From JBBTDV01 sp038042605 (GTDB lineage Bacteria > Bdellovibrionota > UBA1018), in NCBI GenBank assembly GCA_964358645.1, contig CAYHPW010000017.1, forward strand, positions 1 to 50,271: a DNA stretch of 50,271 bases, given 5' to 3'. The position numbers and the translations under genes are program-made. Position 1 is the stretch's first letter. Each line of letters starts with the position of its first letter. This document shows, in pieces, positions 1 to 6,731 of this stretch. Below the pieces are notes generated by a model, which was not told the DNA's origin, made no database searches, and saw only the letters and a program-made list of their open reading frames with translations.

Positions 1-196
1 CCCAAACCCCCGCACTAACAAAACCGGAAAGAATTAAGTGGGAGAGGCACTAGTAGATCAACCTGCACCAGTTACCGCTTCAAGTGAGGTGGATAATTCT
101 TCTGAGGAAAAGAAAGTAGCTTAACTCATTTCATTTCTGTCAGTAATGTCAGTTTATTGTAATGGCGTATGTGGTGTTGTACTCGTTAAGCGGGAC
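1..196. other. No gene recognised at left edge
   Basis: Three forward frames carry stops within the first 120 bases. The longest open piece is a 28-codon stretch from a GTG at 38 to TAA at 122-124, acidic at its end, with no upstream gene able to read into it because TAA lies at 35-37 in the same frame. I see no tRNA fold or clear terminator. It is probably the intergenic tail beyond the antitoxin gene. Confidence 0.4.
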
Positions 197-508
197 CTAT
201 GCAGCATCCTTGAGTTCAACCTGATAAGCCAACCGTTGCTCGGCAAGCATATCTTGTAACGCAAGTTGAATCAGCACCTTTTCTGGAACTCCCAGCTTTT
301 TGGCAATCTTTGCTGCACGTTCTGGTGAAGGGATCTTGCGACCCTTTTCTAGGTCACACAAATTCGCACGTGATAACCCAACCTGTTTGGCAAACTCGCT
401 CTGAGAGAAACCGTCTGCCTCCCTAAAGCTCAGCAAGAACATTGCAAAAGTCATCTTGCCGTATTTGTTTTCAAGATCAGAAATCCCATGCCATTTTTTA
501 ATACTCAT
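197..508 (-). CDS. higA: HigA-type antitoxin (XRE family HTH)
   Basis: A 103-residue XRE/Cro-type DNA-binding protein. The helix-turn-helix covers roughly residues 26-75, with the typical run FAKQVGLSRANLCDLEKGRK followed by PSPERAAKIAKKLGVP. The start ATG at 506-508 lies inside the 3' end of the upstream toxin gene (11-base overlap), so the two are translationally coupled. Toxin-first order and the partner family are the HigBA arrangement. In such modules the antitoxin neutralises the toxin and represses its own promoter; a perfect palindrome sits in the promoter upstream of the pair. Full length for the family, no damage seen. Confidence 0.85.
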   Translation of the reverse strand: MSIKKWHGISDLENKYGKMTFAMFLLSFREADGFSQSEFAKQVGLSRANLCDLEKGRKIPSPERAAKIAKKLGVPEKVLIQLALQDMLAEQRLAYQVELKDAA

Positions 509-785
509 GGTGTGTCACCTCTATTACTTCAATCAATTCAAGCGAGCCATCGTGGCGTTCTATATAGATTGCTCGCCATGCCAAGTTTAATCGTACTGAG
601 CGTTGTCCCTTCCGATCCCCTTTTAGGGGTTCATCATGAAAGCCCACGGTTTCGCGCACTGAGCGCAGCCCAGCCAATCGTATCGCTGTCACCCAGGCAA
701 AGAACTTGCGTTCAATTTTGGGCGGAAGCTCCCTTAGTTGTCTTTGAACTTTCTTGCCCCAAATGACTGTGAAGATCTCGCCCAT
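498..785 (-). CDS. higB: HigB/RelE-superfamily toxin (Gp49-like)
   Basis: A 95-residue protein when started at the ATG at 783-785 (MGEIFTVIWGKK). The open frame runs further up to 866, but that extension would cross the promoter and palindrome and is not toxin-like. The core has the family pattern: EPLKGDRKGQRSVRLNLAWR followed by a beta strand and an acidic ending in THHEY. HigB toxins of the RelE fold are ribosome-dependent mRNA endonucleases; that activity is inferred from family. Paired with the downstream XRE antitoxin and probably co-transcribed from the promoter at 796-824. Confidence 0.85.
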   Translation of the reverse strand: MGEIFTVIWGKKVQRQLRELPPKIERKFFAWVTAIRLAGLRSVRETVGFHDEPLKGDRKGQRSVRLNLAWRAIYIERHDGSLELIEVIEVTHHEY

Positions 786-795
786 GCTTGTAAAT

Positions 796-824
796 AATGT
801 ACTTCTAAAAGAAGTACAATGCAA
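796..824 (-). promoter_or_regulatory. higBA promoter with palindromic operator
   Basis: On the minus strand a -35 TTGCAT (819-824) and a -10 TACATT (796-801) are separated by exactly 17 bases. The spacer is filled by a perfect inverted repeat with 9-base arms TGTACTTCT and AGAAGTACA around a 3-base centre (798-818). The toxin ATG follows about 10 bases after the -10. A repressor bound here would block RNA polymerase, which fits antitoxin autorepression. The repeat and spacing are seen; the repressor assignment is inferred. Confidence 0.7.
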
Positions 825-869
825 ATAAAAAACCATGGGGTAGGGGATGGTTAAAATGCTCGGCAATTT

Positions 870-960
870 TCATAATCCGATACGCTGGCGATACAACTCC
901 AACGTAGCTCAAACGTGCGTCATCAGTAATTTCAACGCTTTATCGGCGTTGTATCGGAAC
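870..960. repeat. Self-complementary intergenic segment
   Basis: Between the toxin promoter and tRNA-Leu. CGATACAAC at 889-897 is matched by its exact reverse complement at 948-956; CCGATAC at 877-883 also matches GTATCGG at 951-957; and CAACGC at 933-938 pairs with GCGTTG at 946-951. The right arm therefore has alternative partners. No coding gene recognised here. It could be a folded RNA or a remnant of a small repeat element. Confidence 0.4.
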
Positions 961-1020
961 GCTCTTTTGTTTCTGAAGCAAGGACCGTTGATCTTGTTTT
1001 GTTTATATTTACAACTACTT

Positions 1021-1105
1021 GCTCGCGTGGCGGAACTGATAGACGCGCTGGTCTTAGAAGCCAGTGGGTATCCCCGTAGCCGTTCGACTCGGCTCGCGAG
1101 CACCA
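1021..1105 (+). tRNA. tRNA-Leu (anticodon UAG)
   Basis: Acceptor arms GCTCGCG (1021-1027) and CGCGAGC (1095-1101) pair fully, followed by A and an encoded CCA at 1103-1105. The anticodon stem is CTGGT/GCCAG with loop CTTAGAA, giving anticodon TAG, which reads CUN leucine codons. There is a long variable arm, as expected for class II tRNA-Leu, and the T arm carries GTTCGAC. A short GC hairpin (GGGGC, TT, GCCCC) lies just downstream but without a clear T-run. CCA is encoded here but not in the other two tRNA genes of the window. Confidence 0.95.
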
Positions 1106-1201
1106 CTGATTGATGGGGCTTGCCCCTTCGGATCGCCTTTACAAGGATTCCGGATGAGGGTGAGGTTTGAGATAAGAGCTTAAGCAGGTAACCTGGGCTT
1201 A

Positions 1202-1990
1202 CTACAATCCCATTCTTTTCATGAGTGCTACTGCCACCTCCTTTGAAGAAGCAGGGTTTTGTCCGGTAATCAATTCACGATCTTCTACTACGTACGGTTG
1301 CCAATCGGCTCCCTTAACAAAAATCGCACCTGCCCGCTCAAGCTCTTTCTGCGGAGTGGTTTTCATCTTTGGACCAATCGGGGTTTGACTCTCTTCTGCA
1401 TCGCTAAATGCAGTTACCTTATACCCTTTATAAAGAAATTTCGTCGTTTCTGTTGAAATCAATGCTATCGGAGCATGGCACACGAGAGATGTAGGTTTGC
1501 CATGCTTGTGAAAATGCTGTAGCACGCGTGCAACCTCCCTGTTGTTAATAAGATCTTCCATTGGCCCATGACCGCCAGGAAAAAAGACAGCGTCGAATTG
1601 TGCGATTTCCTGGTCAGACAGCTTAGCAAGTGAAAGCACTTGCCCGTTATCAAGAACTCGCTTCTTAACAGCTAATGCTTCATTGAGCTCGGCCATGCTA
1701 GGCCAATAGAGTGGCTTACCATCCTCACCGACAGCAATACTACTATTGTCAACACTAGGCCGATTACCTTCAGGAGTTGCGATAGTCATCCTGAGCCGCT
1801 TTCCTTCAAAAATCTGATAAGGTGTTGAAAACTCTTCTAGCCAATATCCAGTCTGGTATTTTTCACCATTTTTCAGGCTGAGTTGTGAGGCTCCTGAAAC
1901 AATAATCAAGACTTTCTTAGCTTTAGGGGCGGCACTTGAGATGGGCGAAAAGGATAATGACAACACAAGGACTAATAAATTTCTAAACAT
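1202..1990 (-). CDS. Exported DJ-1/PfpI (Hsp31-like) protein
   Basis: 262 residues. The first ~20 form a signal peptide ending SSA-AP, so the protein is likely periplasmic. The rest is a class I glutamine-amidotransferase-like fold: TGYWLEE near residue 47, FFPGGHGPMEDL around 137-148 and the nucleophile elbow SLVCHAP with Cys171-His172. TGYWLEE plus the CH pair is the Hsp31/glyoxalase III-like branch, whose members act as glutathione-independent glyoxalases, deglycases or chaperones; which applies cannot be told here, and an exported version is less common. The next gene upstream on this strand ends 12 bases away, so they may share a transcript. Confidence 0.75.
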   Translation of the reverse strand: MFRNLLVLVLSLSFSPISSAAPKAKKVLIIVSGASQLSLKNGEKYQTGYWLEEFSTPYQIFEGKRLRMTIATPEGNRPSVDNSSIAVGEDGKPLYWPSMAELNEALAVKKRVLDNGQVLSLAKLSDQEIAQFDAVFFPGGHGPMEDLINNREVARVLQHFHKHGKPTSLVCHAPIALISTETTKFLYKGYKVTAFSDAEESQTPIGPKMKTTPQKELERAGAIFVKGADWQPYVVEDRELITGQNPASSKEVAVALMKRMGL

Positions 1991-2002
1991 GGTTACCTCA
2001 CA

Positions 2003-2416
2003 TTAGCGGTTATTAGGTTTACAAACGGCTTTGATGTCGATCTCTCCGACTTTTCCTGCCTCTGAATAAGTGGTCCATTGATAATAAGCAACAAATGAGG
2101 ACATTAAGTCTTGGCTAGATGTGGCCACCGATTGAGGAATGGAAATTTTGATGAAACCGCCATAGTCATCATATTCGTAATCTGCATAAACAGCAAATTT
2201 GTATGTGCCCTCGTTGTCTCTCAAGTTTCGTGAGAGATTAAGATCGTTTTCCTCAGTATCCACAAATTCAATAGATTTATGAGAAACCTTATTGATTGTG
2301 AAAGTAGCTTTTTCGTCATTCGATGCTCTATCGACACCTTCACAAATATAGGACTGTGCATACACTGAGGTAGTGGATGTGTAAATTACAGCGATAGTCA
2401 AAAACATCTTTTTCAT
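2003..2416 (-). CDS. Small secreted protein, unknown function
   Basis: 137 residues with a clear signal peptide (MKKMFLTIAVIYTSTTSVYAQ, cleavage near residue 20). The mature part is about 115 residues, rich in Asp/Glu/Tyr and predicted beta strands, with two Cys (in YICEGVD and AVCKPN) that could form one disulfide. I do not recognise the family. A strong Shine-Dalgarno (AAGGAGG on the minus strand, about 2421-2427) precedes the ATG. It is divergent from the TetR-type regulator at 2537, which makes it and the DJ-1 gene plausible targets. Confidence 0.65.
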   Translation of the reverse strand: MKKMFLTIAVIYTSTTSVYAQSYICEGVDRASNDEKATFTINKVSHKSIEFVDTEENDLNLSRNLRDNEGTYKFAVYADYEYDDYGGFIKISIPQSVATSSQDLMSSFVAYYQWTTYSEAGKVGEIDIKAVCKPNNR

Positions 2417-2481
2417 TGAATGGTCCCTCCTTTGGGAGTTGGTTTTCTGTTCACCGCGTAACTACATTCAATGATGTATTG

Positions 2482-2522
2482 AGTCAATTTCAACTTTCTG
2501 TTTGTTATAAGATAATTATAAC
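2482..2522. promoter_or_regulatory. Divergent promoter region with 7-bp inverted repeat
   Basis: A perfect inverted repeat, arms GTTATAA and TTATAAC around GATAA, lies at 2504-2522, 14 bases upstream of the TetR-family start and overlapping a possible -10 (GATAAT, 2511-2516) with TTCAAC at 2489-2494 as -35. On the minus strand TTGACT (complement of 2482-2487) is a good -35 for the secreted-protein gene, with TAGTTA about 17 bases on. Position and symmetry suggest a TetR operator; this is inference. Confidence 0.5.
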
Positions 2523-2536
2523 GGCATTATAATGAG

Positions 2537-3181
2537 GTGAAGAAAGTACGAGCCCTTCCAACTACAAGAAAATCATCAACATCCAAAGACTATATTATCC
2601 GACGGGCCATCGAATGCTTTGCAAAGAAAGGCTATGAAGCGTCAACCTTTGATTATATAGCCAAACAAGGAGGCATCAGCCGTCCTCTTATCACTCATTA
2701 TTTTCCCAAGAAAGAAGTTCTACTTCTGGCATGCGTAAAGAATGTTTCTGAATCTGCCGCACGATTAGTTGAAGAGAGGATGATCAAGTGCCAACCACAT
2801 CCATGGGAACTCCTTAAATGTTATATTGCCGCTAATTTTGAATGGGCCGAAAAGGAGCCATTTCAACTTAGGTTTTGGGTGATCTTTTGTTTTTACTGCG
2901 CGTGGATTACAGAATATCGAAGAATCAATCAACAACTAAAATACAATGCGAGGGAGCGGATACTTAGATTACTCCTCTCCGGTCAAAGCCTTAAGCTATT
3001 CAAGTTTCAAGGAGATCCAGTGCTCTTTAGTCGAACACTGCATGACACCCTTTATGCCCGTATCTTAGGGATTGTCACAGAGGGTGAAACTCCAGATTTT
3101 GTTAAAGCCCGGCGCGAAATGGAAGAAATCTATGCTAAGTTGCTTGGCCTGAACTTGGGATCGGTCACTAACAGGATCTAA
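2537..3181 (+). CDS. TetR/AcrR-family transcriptional regulator
   Basis: 214 residues from a GTG start. The N-terminal HTH is typical: IIRRAIECFAKKGYEASTFD, then YIAKQGGISRPLITHYFPKKEVLL (residues ~20-62). The C-terminal ligand-binding domain (~75-205) is helical, aromatic-rich in the middle (FQLRFWVIFCFYCAWITEY) and not assignable to a ligand class. The stop overlaps the 3' end of the convergent gene at 3178-4200 by 4 bases. Likely represses itself and the divergent gene through the inverted repeat in front of it. Confidence 0.85.
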   Translation: MKKVRALPTTRKSSTSKDYIIRRAIECFAKKGYEASTFDYIAKQGGISRPLITHYFPKKEVLLLACVKNVSESAARLVEERMIKCQPHPWELLKCYIAANFEWAEKEPFQLRFWVIFCFYCAWITEYRRINQQLKYNARERILRLLLSGQSLKLFKFQGDPVLFSRTLHDTLYARILGIVTEGETPDFVKARREMEEIYAKLLGLNLGSVTNRI

Positions 3182-4200
3182 TGGATTAGATTCTGAAGTT
3201 CGAGTGTCATGCAATTTGGCATCGTTTGTAACTTTTTTTTCCGTTTGAACTTTTCAGATATGATCTCCATTTCACGCTCCATGGTTTTCCGGGCCTCATA
3301 TTTTCCGTCAAATGCTCCCCAATATGGCGGCAGGTAGCCTAAACGCCTATACTGACGAATTTCGGGGTCAATGGGATTAAAGTGTTTAGCCCGACTGTAC
3401 AGTGTAAATCCAGGCCTCTTGGCAACTTTATCATAAATATCCCGAAAGCCCAGCCGATCAATTTCCATAACATAGGTATCACCAACTACTTGTTTCAAAA
3501 TAAACCCAAGACGTCGGTAATAAATAGACATGGGTTTGTCACATTCCAGAACATACCTTGCTGGCAACACGGGATAAAATGCTTTTCCATTTTTGAACAC
3601 CTCCCGAGTTACCCCGGAGGTCTCCGCCAACCAGTATAAGAGTGGAATGAAGTCTTCTTTAGCGTTTCCCGAGATTACGAAGTTCTTAAGCTCAACTAGT
3701 GTGCCTTCCGGTCCACCAAATGAATCGCTCAACCCAGGAGGGTCAAATACCTTTCCGCCATTATTCAAAATTGGACGTTTAAGCGATATTCTCAAACGCT
3801 TTTCGAGTGGCAACTCACCTTCAGATTCAGTTGAAACGCGTAGTGTCCCTTGTATGTTCTCAATATTCGCGCGCTCAGTAATAATCACCATGCTAGAGTG
3901 GGAATCTAAAACTGTCTCGGTCTGGCGAAGTTCTTTAAGAACGTTTGGATCAGTAATCCTGCCCCTTCCCTTATACTGATTTATAACCCACTCTTGAGCC
4001 ATAGCGAGGAATTCCTGGCTTATGTCATCTTGATTGCCTTCATAAATCACTATCAGAAGATACTCACGCCCTCCAATTGTCATTGTTTCCATATGGCGCT
4101 CTGCAGCCTGTACCGGCACAGAGAGAAATAAATCTGTGTATAAAACAATGCCAAAAATAAACGACAACAAAGAATAAAGCGAAGAAAACAATACACCCAC
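3178..4200 (-). CDS. Membrane-anchored or exported protein, possible GNAT-fold acyltransferase
   Basis: 340 residues from a GTG start. Residues ~5-33 are hydrophobic and end VQAAE, reading as a signal peptide or anchor. Not a confidently recognised family. Two spots recall the N-acyl-amino-acid synthase/autoinducer-synthase-like branch of GNAT enzymes: IQGTLRVSTESEGELPLEKR (about 114-133) and PMSIYYRRLGF (about 219-229) followed by a strand. The N-terminal hydrophobic segment is unusual for such enzymes. It follows the STAS-like gene by 26 bases on the same strand, so it is probably the last gene of that operon. It converges on and overlaps the TetR gene by 4 bases. Confidence 0.5.
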   Translation of the reverse strand: MGVLFSSLYSLLSFIFGIVLYTDLFLSVPVQAAERHMETMTIGGREYLLIVIYEGNQDDISQEFLAMAQEWVINQYKGRGRITDPNVLKELRQTETVLDSHSSMVIITERANIENIQGTLRVSTESEGELPLEKRLRISLKRPILNNGGKVFDPPGLSDSFGGPEGTLVELKNFVISGNAKEDFIPLLYWLAETSGVTREVFKNGKAFYPVLPARYVLECDKPMSIYYRRLGFILKQVVGDTYVMEIDRLGFRDIYDKVAKRPGFTLYSRAKHFNPIDPEIRQYRRLGYLPPYWGAFDGKYEARKTMEREMEIISEKFKRKKKLQTMPNCMTLELQNLIH

Positions 4201-4226
4201 ATTAACGTATCGGAAGTAGTGTGCCG

Positions 4227-4457
4227 TTATTTTATGTGCCTTCCGTGTATAATTTCAGAATCCCAGCCTTCTTCGCCTAATTTTGCTATCGCTTCGTCGA
4301 AGAACGAAGTGCTGCCGATGATGACCCCTCCAAAATCAAGCCAGATGCAATCCTCACCATTTTGTCGCGCATCGAGTATCGCTGTCCTTAAGCGCTCACC
4401 GGCCGCTCTGGTTATGTAATCTTCTTTGTACTCTTCTTTTATTTTGATTTTTTTCAT
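4227..4457 (-). CDS. STAS-like domain protein (DUF4325 type)
   Basis: 76 residues from the ATG at 4455-4457; a longer in-frame start at 4499 lies inside the upstream gene and is not needed. The sequence has the small STAS-like pattern: GERLRTAILDARQNGEDCIW, LDFGGVIIGSTSFFDEAIAKL. Family members usually sit beside a GHKL ATPase and are thought to work with it in an anti-sigma/anti-anti-sigma-like switch. Here the partner is the overlapping gene (ATGA overlap, 4454-4457), but that partner is truncated. Function is inferred from pairing. Confidence 0.65.
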   Translation of the reverse strand: MKKIKIKEEYKEDYITRAAGERLRTAILDARQNGEDCIWLDFGGVIIGSTSFFDEAIAKLGEEGWDSEIIHGRHIK

Positions 4458-4837
4458 GACATTGTTTTTTCCATAAGAGGGAATCGCACCATACACCATG
4501 TGCCATTTAGTCTGCGCTTGTTGTGTTGGCGTATGATTTTTTTATTCTTAAAATACCTTATGACCTGGCCATTCCCGCTGATGATTGTAAGCGTTCCGCC
4601 ATGTTGCTTTAGATGGTCAAAAGTGTGGAAGAGCCCAAGCCCGCCAGGTCTTTCGCGCCGGGTTGTCGTGCCTTCACGCAACGCGAGCTCTATATAGTCA
4701 GTATCGCTTTTGGCGTCGTATTTTGGTTTAAGCTTGGTAGGAATCGTGATGCCCATGTCGAGCATGCCGACATGGATTTCTCGTCGGTGCTTTTTTTCCC
4801 ATAAGCCTCCATACATGGTACGCCCGCATCCGCGCAA
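4454..4837 (-). CDS. N-terminally truncated GHKL (HATPase) protein
   Basis: 127 residues from a TTG start (or 120 from ATG at 4816). It starts at what looks like the G1 box of a GHKL ATPase (HVGMLDMGITIPTKL) and keeps the second half: RPGGLGLFHTFDHLKQHGGTLTIISG and the closing strands. The N-box with its Mg-binding Asn, and everything before it, is absent; in this frame a stop lies just upstream inside the lpxL-like 3' end, so there is no room for it. Full-length relatives are much longer. It starts 2 bases after the lpxL-like stop and overlaps the STAS-like gene. It may be a remnant left by a deletion or fusion; ATPase activity is unlikely. Confidence 0.6.
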   Translation of the reverse strand: MRGCGRTMYGGLWEKKHRREIHVGMLDMGITIPTKLKPKYDAKSDTDYIELALREGTTTRRERPGGLGLFHTFDHLKQHGGTLTIISGNGQVIRYFKNKKIIRQHNKRRLNGTWCMVRFPLMEKTMS

Positions 4838-4839
4838 AT

Positions 4840-5793
4840 CTACCCATCTCCCCTAGACCTGCCACGACACCACTCATCTTTACCAAGCGGCGATAGATCA
4901 CCCTTAAACCTTTTATGTGTCCAAATCCATTGGTCAGGATACATATAAATATGTCTCTCTATTTCCTTGGCGTAGGCCGCGGTATTAGCGGCTATCTCAT
5001 AAGCCCTATCCTCTGAACTCACCCAATCAAGCGGAGGCATCATATCAATAATGAAACAACCACCCGCATCCCAATAACTAACCACCGGTAAAACCAGCGC
5101 CCCGGTGCGTTTGGCCAAAGCCGCCACGATCGTGTGCGTGCTTACTGGCACACCAAAAAAAGGCACCCTAACTCCAACGGGAGGACCGGCATATTGATCA
5201 ATCACTATTCCAACCGTTCCGTTATTTCTTAAGTGGCTGATCACGTCGCGATACGTCCTTGGCTCGTAAGTGCCACTGACACCGCAACCCGTCCGACTTT
5301 TTTCTACGATTTTGTGAAACCACTCGGGCTTAAGACGCTTGGTCACAAGAAGTATATCCACGCCGCCAAGTAAAGCCCCGGCCGCTGCCATGATTTCCCA
5401 ATTACCTACATGGCTTGAAAGAAAAATCACCCCCCTACCCTTGGACTTTGCATCACGCCAGTAATCCAAGCCTTTTATGCGGCAATGTTTACGCACAAAA
5501 AACTTCATCGGCCCGAAAAGTAAAAAGATTTCAAGCACGAGATTCCCCAAATGAATATAGGCCTGATTAAAGAGAGCTTTAGTGGCTTCGCTAGCTGAAT
5601 GATGAGGATATGCGTAACTGAGATTTTCCCTGATAACCTCAGAGCGCATAGATAAAGAGCGCAGCACCATGCCAAGCATCCATCCCATAAAACTGCGCAC
5701 GAGCCTGGGCTGGAGATAATACAGCCAACCAAGGATCCAGAGAACCATATATAAGAATGGTGAAATTATTTTCCCCACAAAACGCGGTCCCAC
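4840..5793 (-). CDS. lpxL: Lysophospholipid acyltransferase, LpxL/HtrB-like
   Basis: 317 residues. An N-terminal membrane segment (~10-30) is followed by the lipid A late acyltransferase domain with the catalytic HX4E motif, His128 and Glu133 in SSHVGNWE. Downstream blocks include IDQYAGPPVGVRVPFFGVP and the C-terminal IYMYPDQWIWTHKRFK, characteristic of LpxL/LpxM proteins. It should add a secondary acyl chain to Kdo-lipid A or a related precursor at the inner membrane. It overlaps lpxK by 28 bases. LpxL versus LpxM-type specificity cannot be read from sequence; no Kdo transferase (waaA) lies in this window. Confidence 0.8.
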   Translation of the reverse strand: MGPRFVGKIISPFLYMVLWILGWLYYLQPRLVRSFMGWMLGMVLRSLSMRSEVIRENLSYAYPHHSASEATKALFNQAYIHLGNLVLEIFLLFGPMKFFVRKHCRIKGLDYWRDAKSKGRGVIFLSSHVGNWEIMAAAGALLGGVDILLVTKRLKPEWFHKIVEKSRTGCGVSGTYEPRTYRDVISHLRNNGTVGIVIDQYAGPPVGVRVPFFGVPVSTHTIVAALAKRTGALVLPVVSYWDAGGCFIIDMMPPLDWVSSEDRAYEIAANTAAYAKEIERHIYMYPDQWIWTHKRFKGDLSPLGKDEWCRGRSRGDG

Positions 5794-6731
5794 TCTTTCT
5801 TTCCTTCCCCCTCAAAAACCATGGAAGGCTCAAGCACTGTTACGTTATTCTTATCCGCGCCAAGCTCGCGCCACTTTACCCAGTCCTTACCGGTCAGACC
5901 CACTTTGCAGCCCGCGGATCTTGCGCCAGAGATTATCTCCTCCATCGACTTTACGTCGTAAATAGCGTGGTCTGGGAAAGGGAAAAATTTCCTTACATCG
6001 TAACCTGCTTTCAAAGCCATCTCTTTTACACTTTCAGGATCAGCCACTCCGGCCACTAGAAACAAAGGTTCGTCATTAGCAGCGGCCTTTGGCGCGGTCT
6101 TTGGCAAAAAAAATCTTACTTTGACCATTGGCCTTCCTGCGCAAAATGGCTTTTCATCACCCTTTGTCCAGATAACAAGATCAGCACCCCGCAGAGCGCT
6201 GGCCCAGTCCCGATAAACAACAACGGATCGCGGCTGGGAGGTCACCGCGACCAGCTCAATGTCTTTTTTAAATTGCCAGTTCTGGAAGCCGTCATCAATA
6301 ATCACGACATCTATCGGACGACGCGCCAGCCTTACAGCCTCCCAGTAGCGTTCCCTGCGGTCCGCACCAAAACCAATGAATGCAAATGGAAGAAGATCAC
6401 GCAACAACGCAGGCTCGTCACCACAAAAATCAACCAAGCAAGGCGCTAGTTTGCCCGGCACAAGCACGCCTCCGCTTTTCTCACCATTAGCGCGATACCC
6501 CCTGCTCAAAACACAAACCGTCTTACCCATGGCATGAGCCTCGCGCGCTATATGAGCCACGAGCGGCGTCTTACCGGCGCCACCTACCTGGATATTTCCA
6601 ACACTGATCACCTTTGAAGGGATTTGCTCTTGCTTAAGAAGGCCTCTTTCAGCAAGTGTTCGGCCGATAGCGGATGCCGTTGACCATCCCGCAGAAACAA
6701 GTTGAAATATCGCGCCACGAACGGCTTTCAT
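5766..6731 (-). CDS. lpxK: Tetraacyldisaccharide 4'-kinase
   Basis: 321 residues. It phosphorylates the 4' position of the tetraacyldisaccharide-1-phosphate to give lipid IVA, at the cytosolic face of the inner membrane. The N-terminal hydrophobic helix is followed by the Walker A SVGNIQVGGAGKTPLV (~42-57), VLSRGYRAN, FCGDEPALL and VVIIDDGFQNW, all standard LpxK blocks. Length is normal. The start overlaps the lpxB stop by 4 bases (ATGA-type), showing translational coupling in the lipid A operon. Confidence 0.93.
   Translation of the reverse strand: MKAVRGAIFQLVSAGWSTASAIGRTLAERGLLKQEQIPSKVISVGNIQVGGAGKTPLVAHIAREAHAMGKTVCVLSRGYRANGEKSGGVLVPGKLAPCLVDFCGDEPALLRDLLPFAFIGFGADRRERYWEAVRLARRPIDVVIIDDGFQNWQFKKDIELVAVTSQPRSVVVYRDWASALRGADLVIWTKGDEKPFCAGRPMVKVRFFLPKTAPKAAANDEPLFLVAGVADPESVKEMALKAGYDVRKFFPFPDHAIYDVKSMEEIISGARSAGCKVGLTGKDWVKWRELGADKNNVTVLEPSMVFEGEGKKEWDRVLWGK

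Noticed and set aside
1..124. C-terminal fragment of an upstream gene
   Set aside because: All three forward frames contain stops in the first 60 bases, so no long gene can enter from the left edge without a frameshift.
488..766. 92-codon plus-strand open frame over the toxin-antitoxin junction
   Set aside because: Antisense to two clear HigBA genes, no ribosome site and no family likeness.
847..1113. 88-codon plus-strand frame ending in tRNA-Leu
   Set aside because: Runs through the tRNA gene; no protein pattern.
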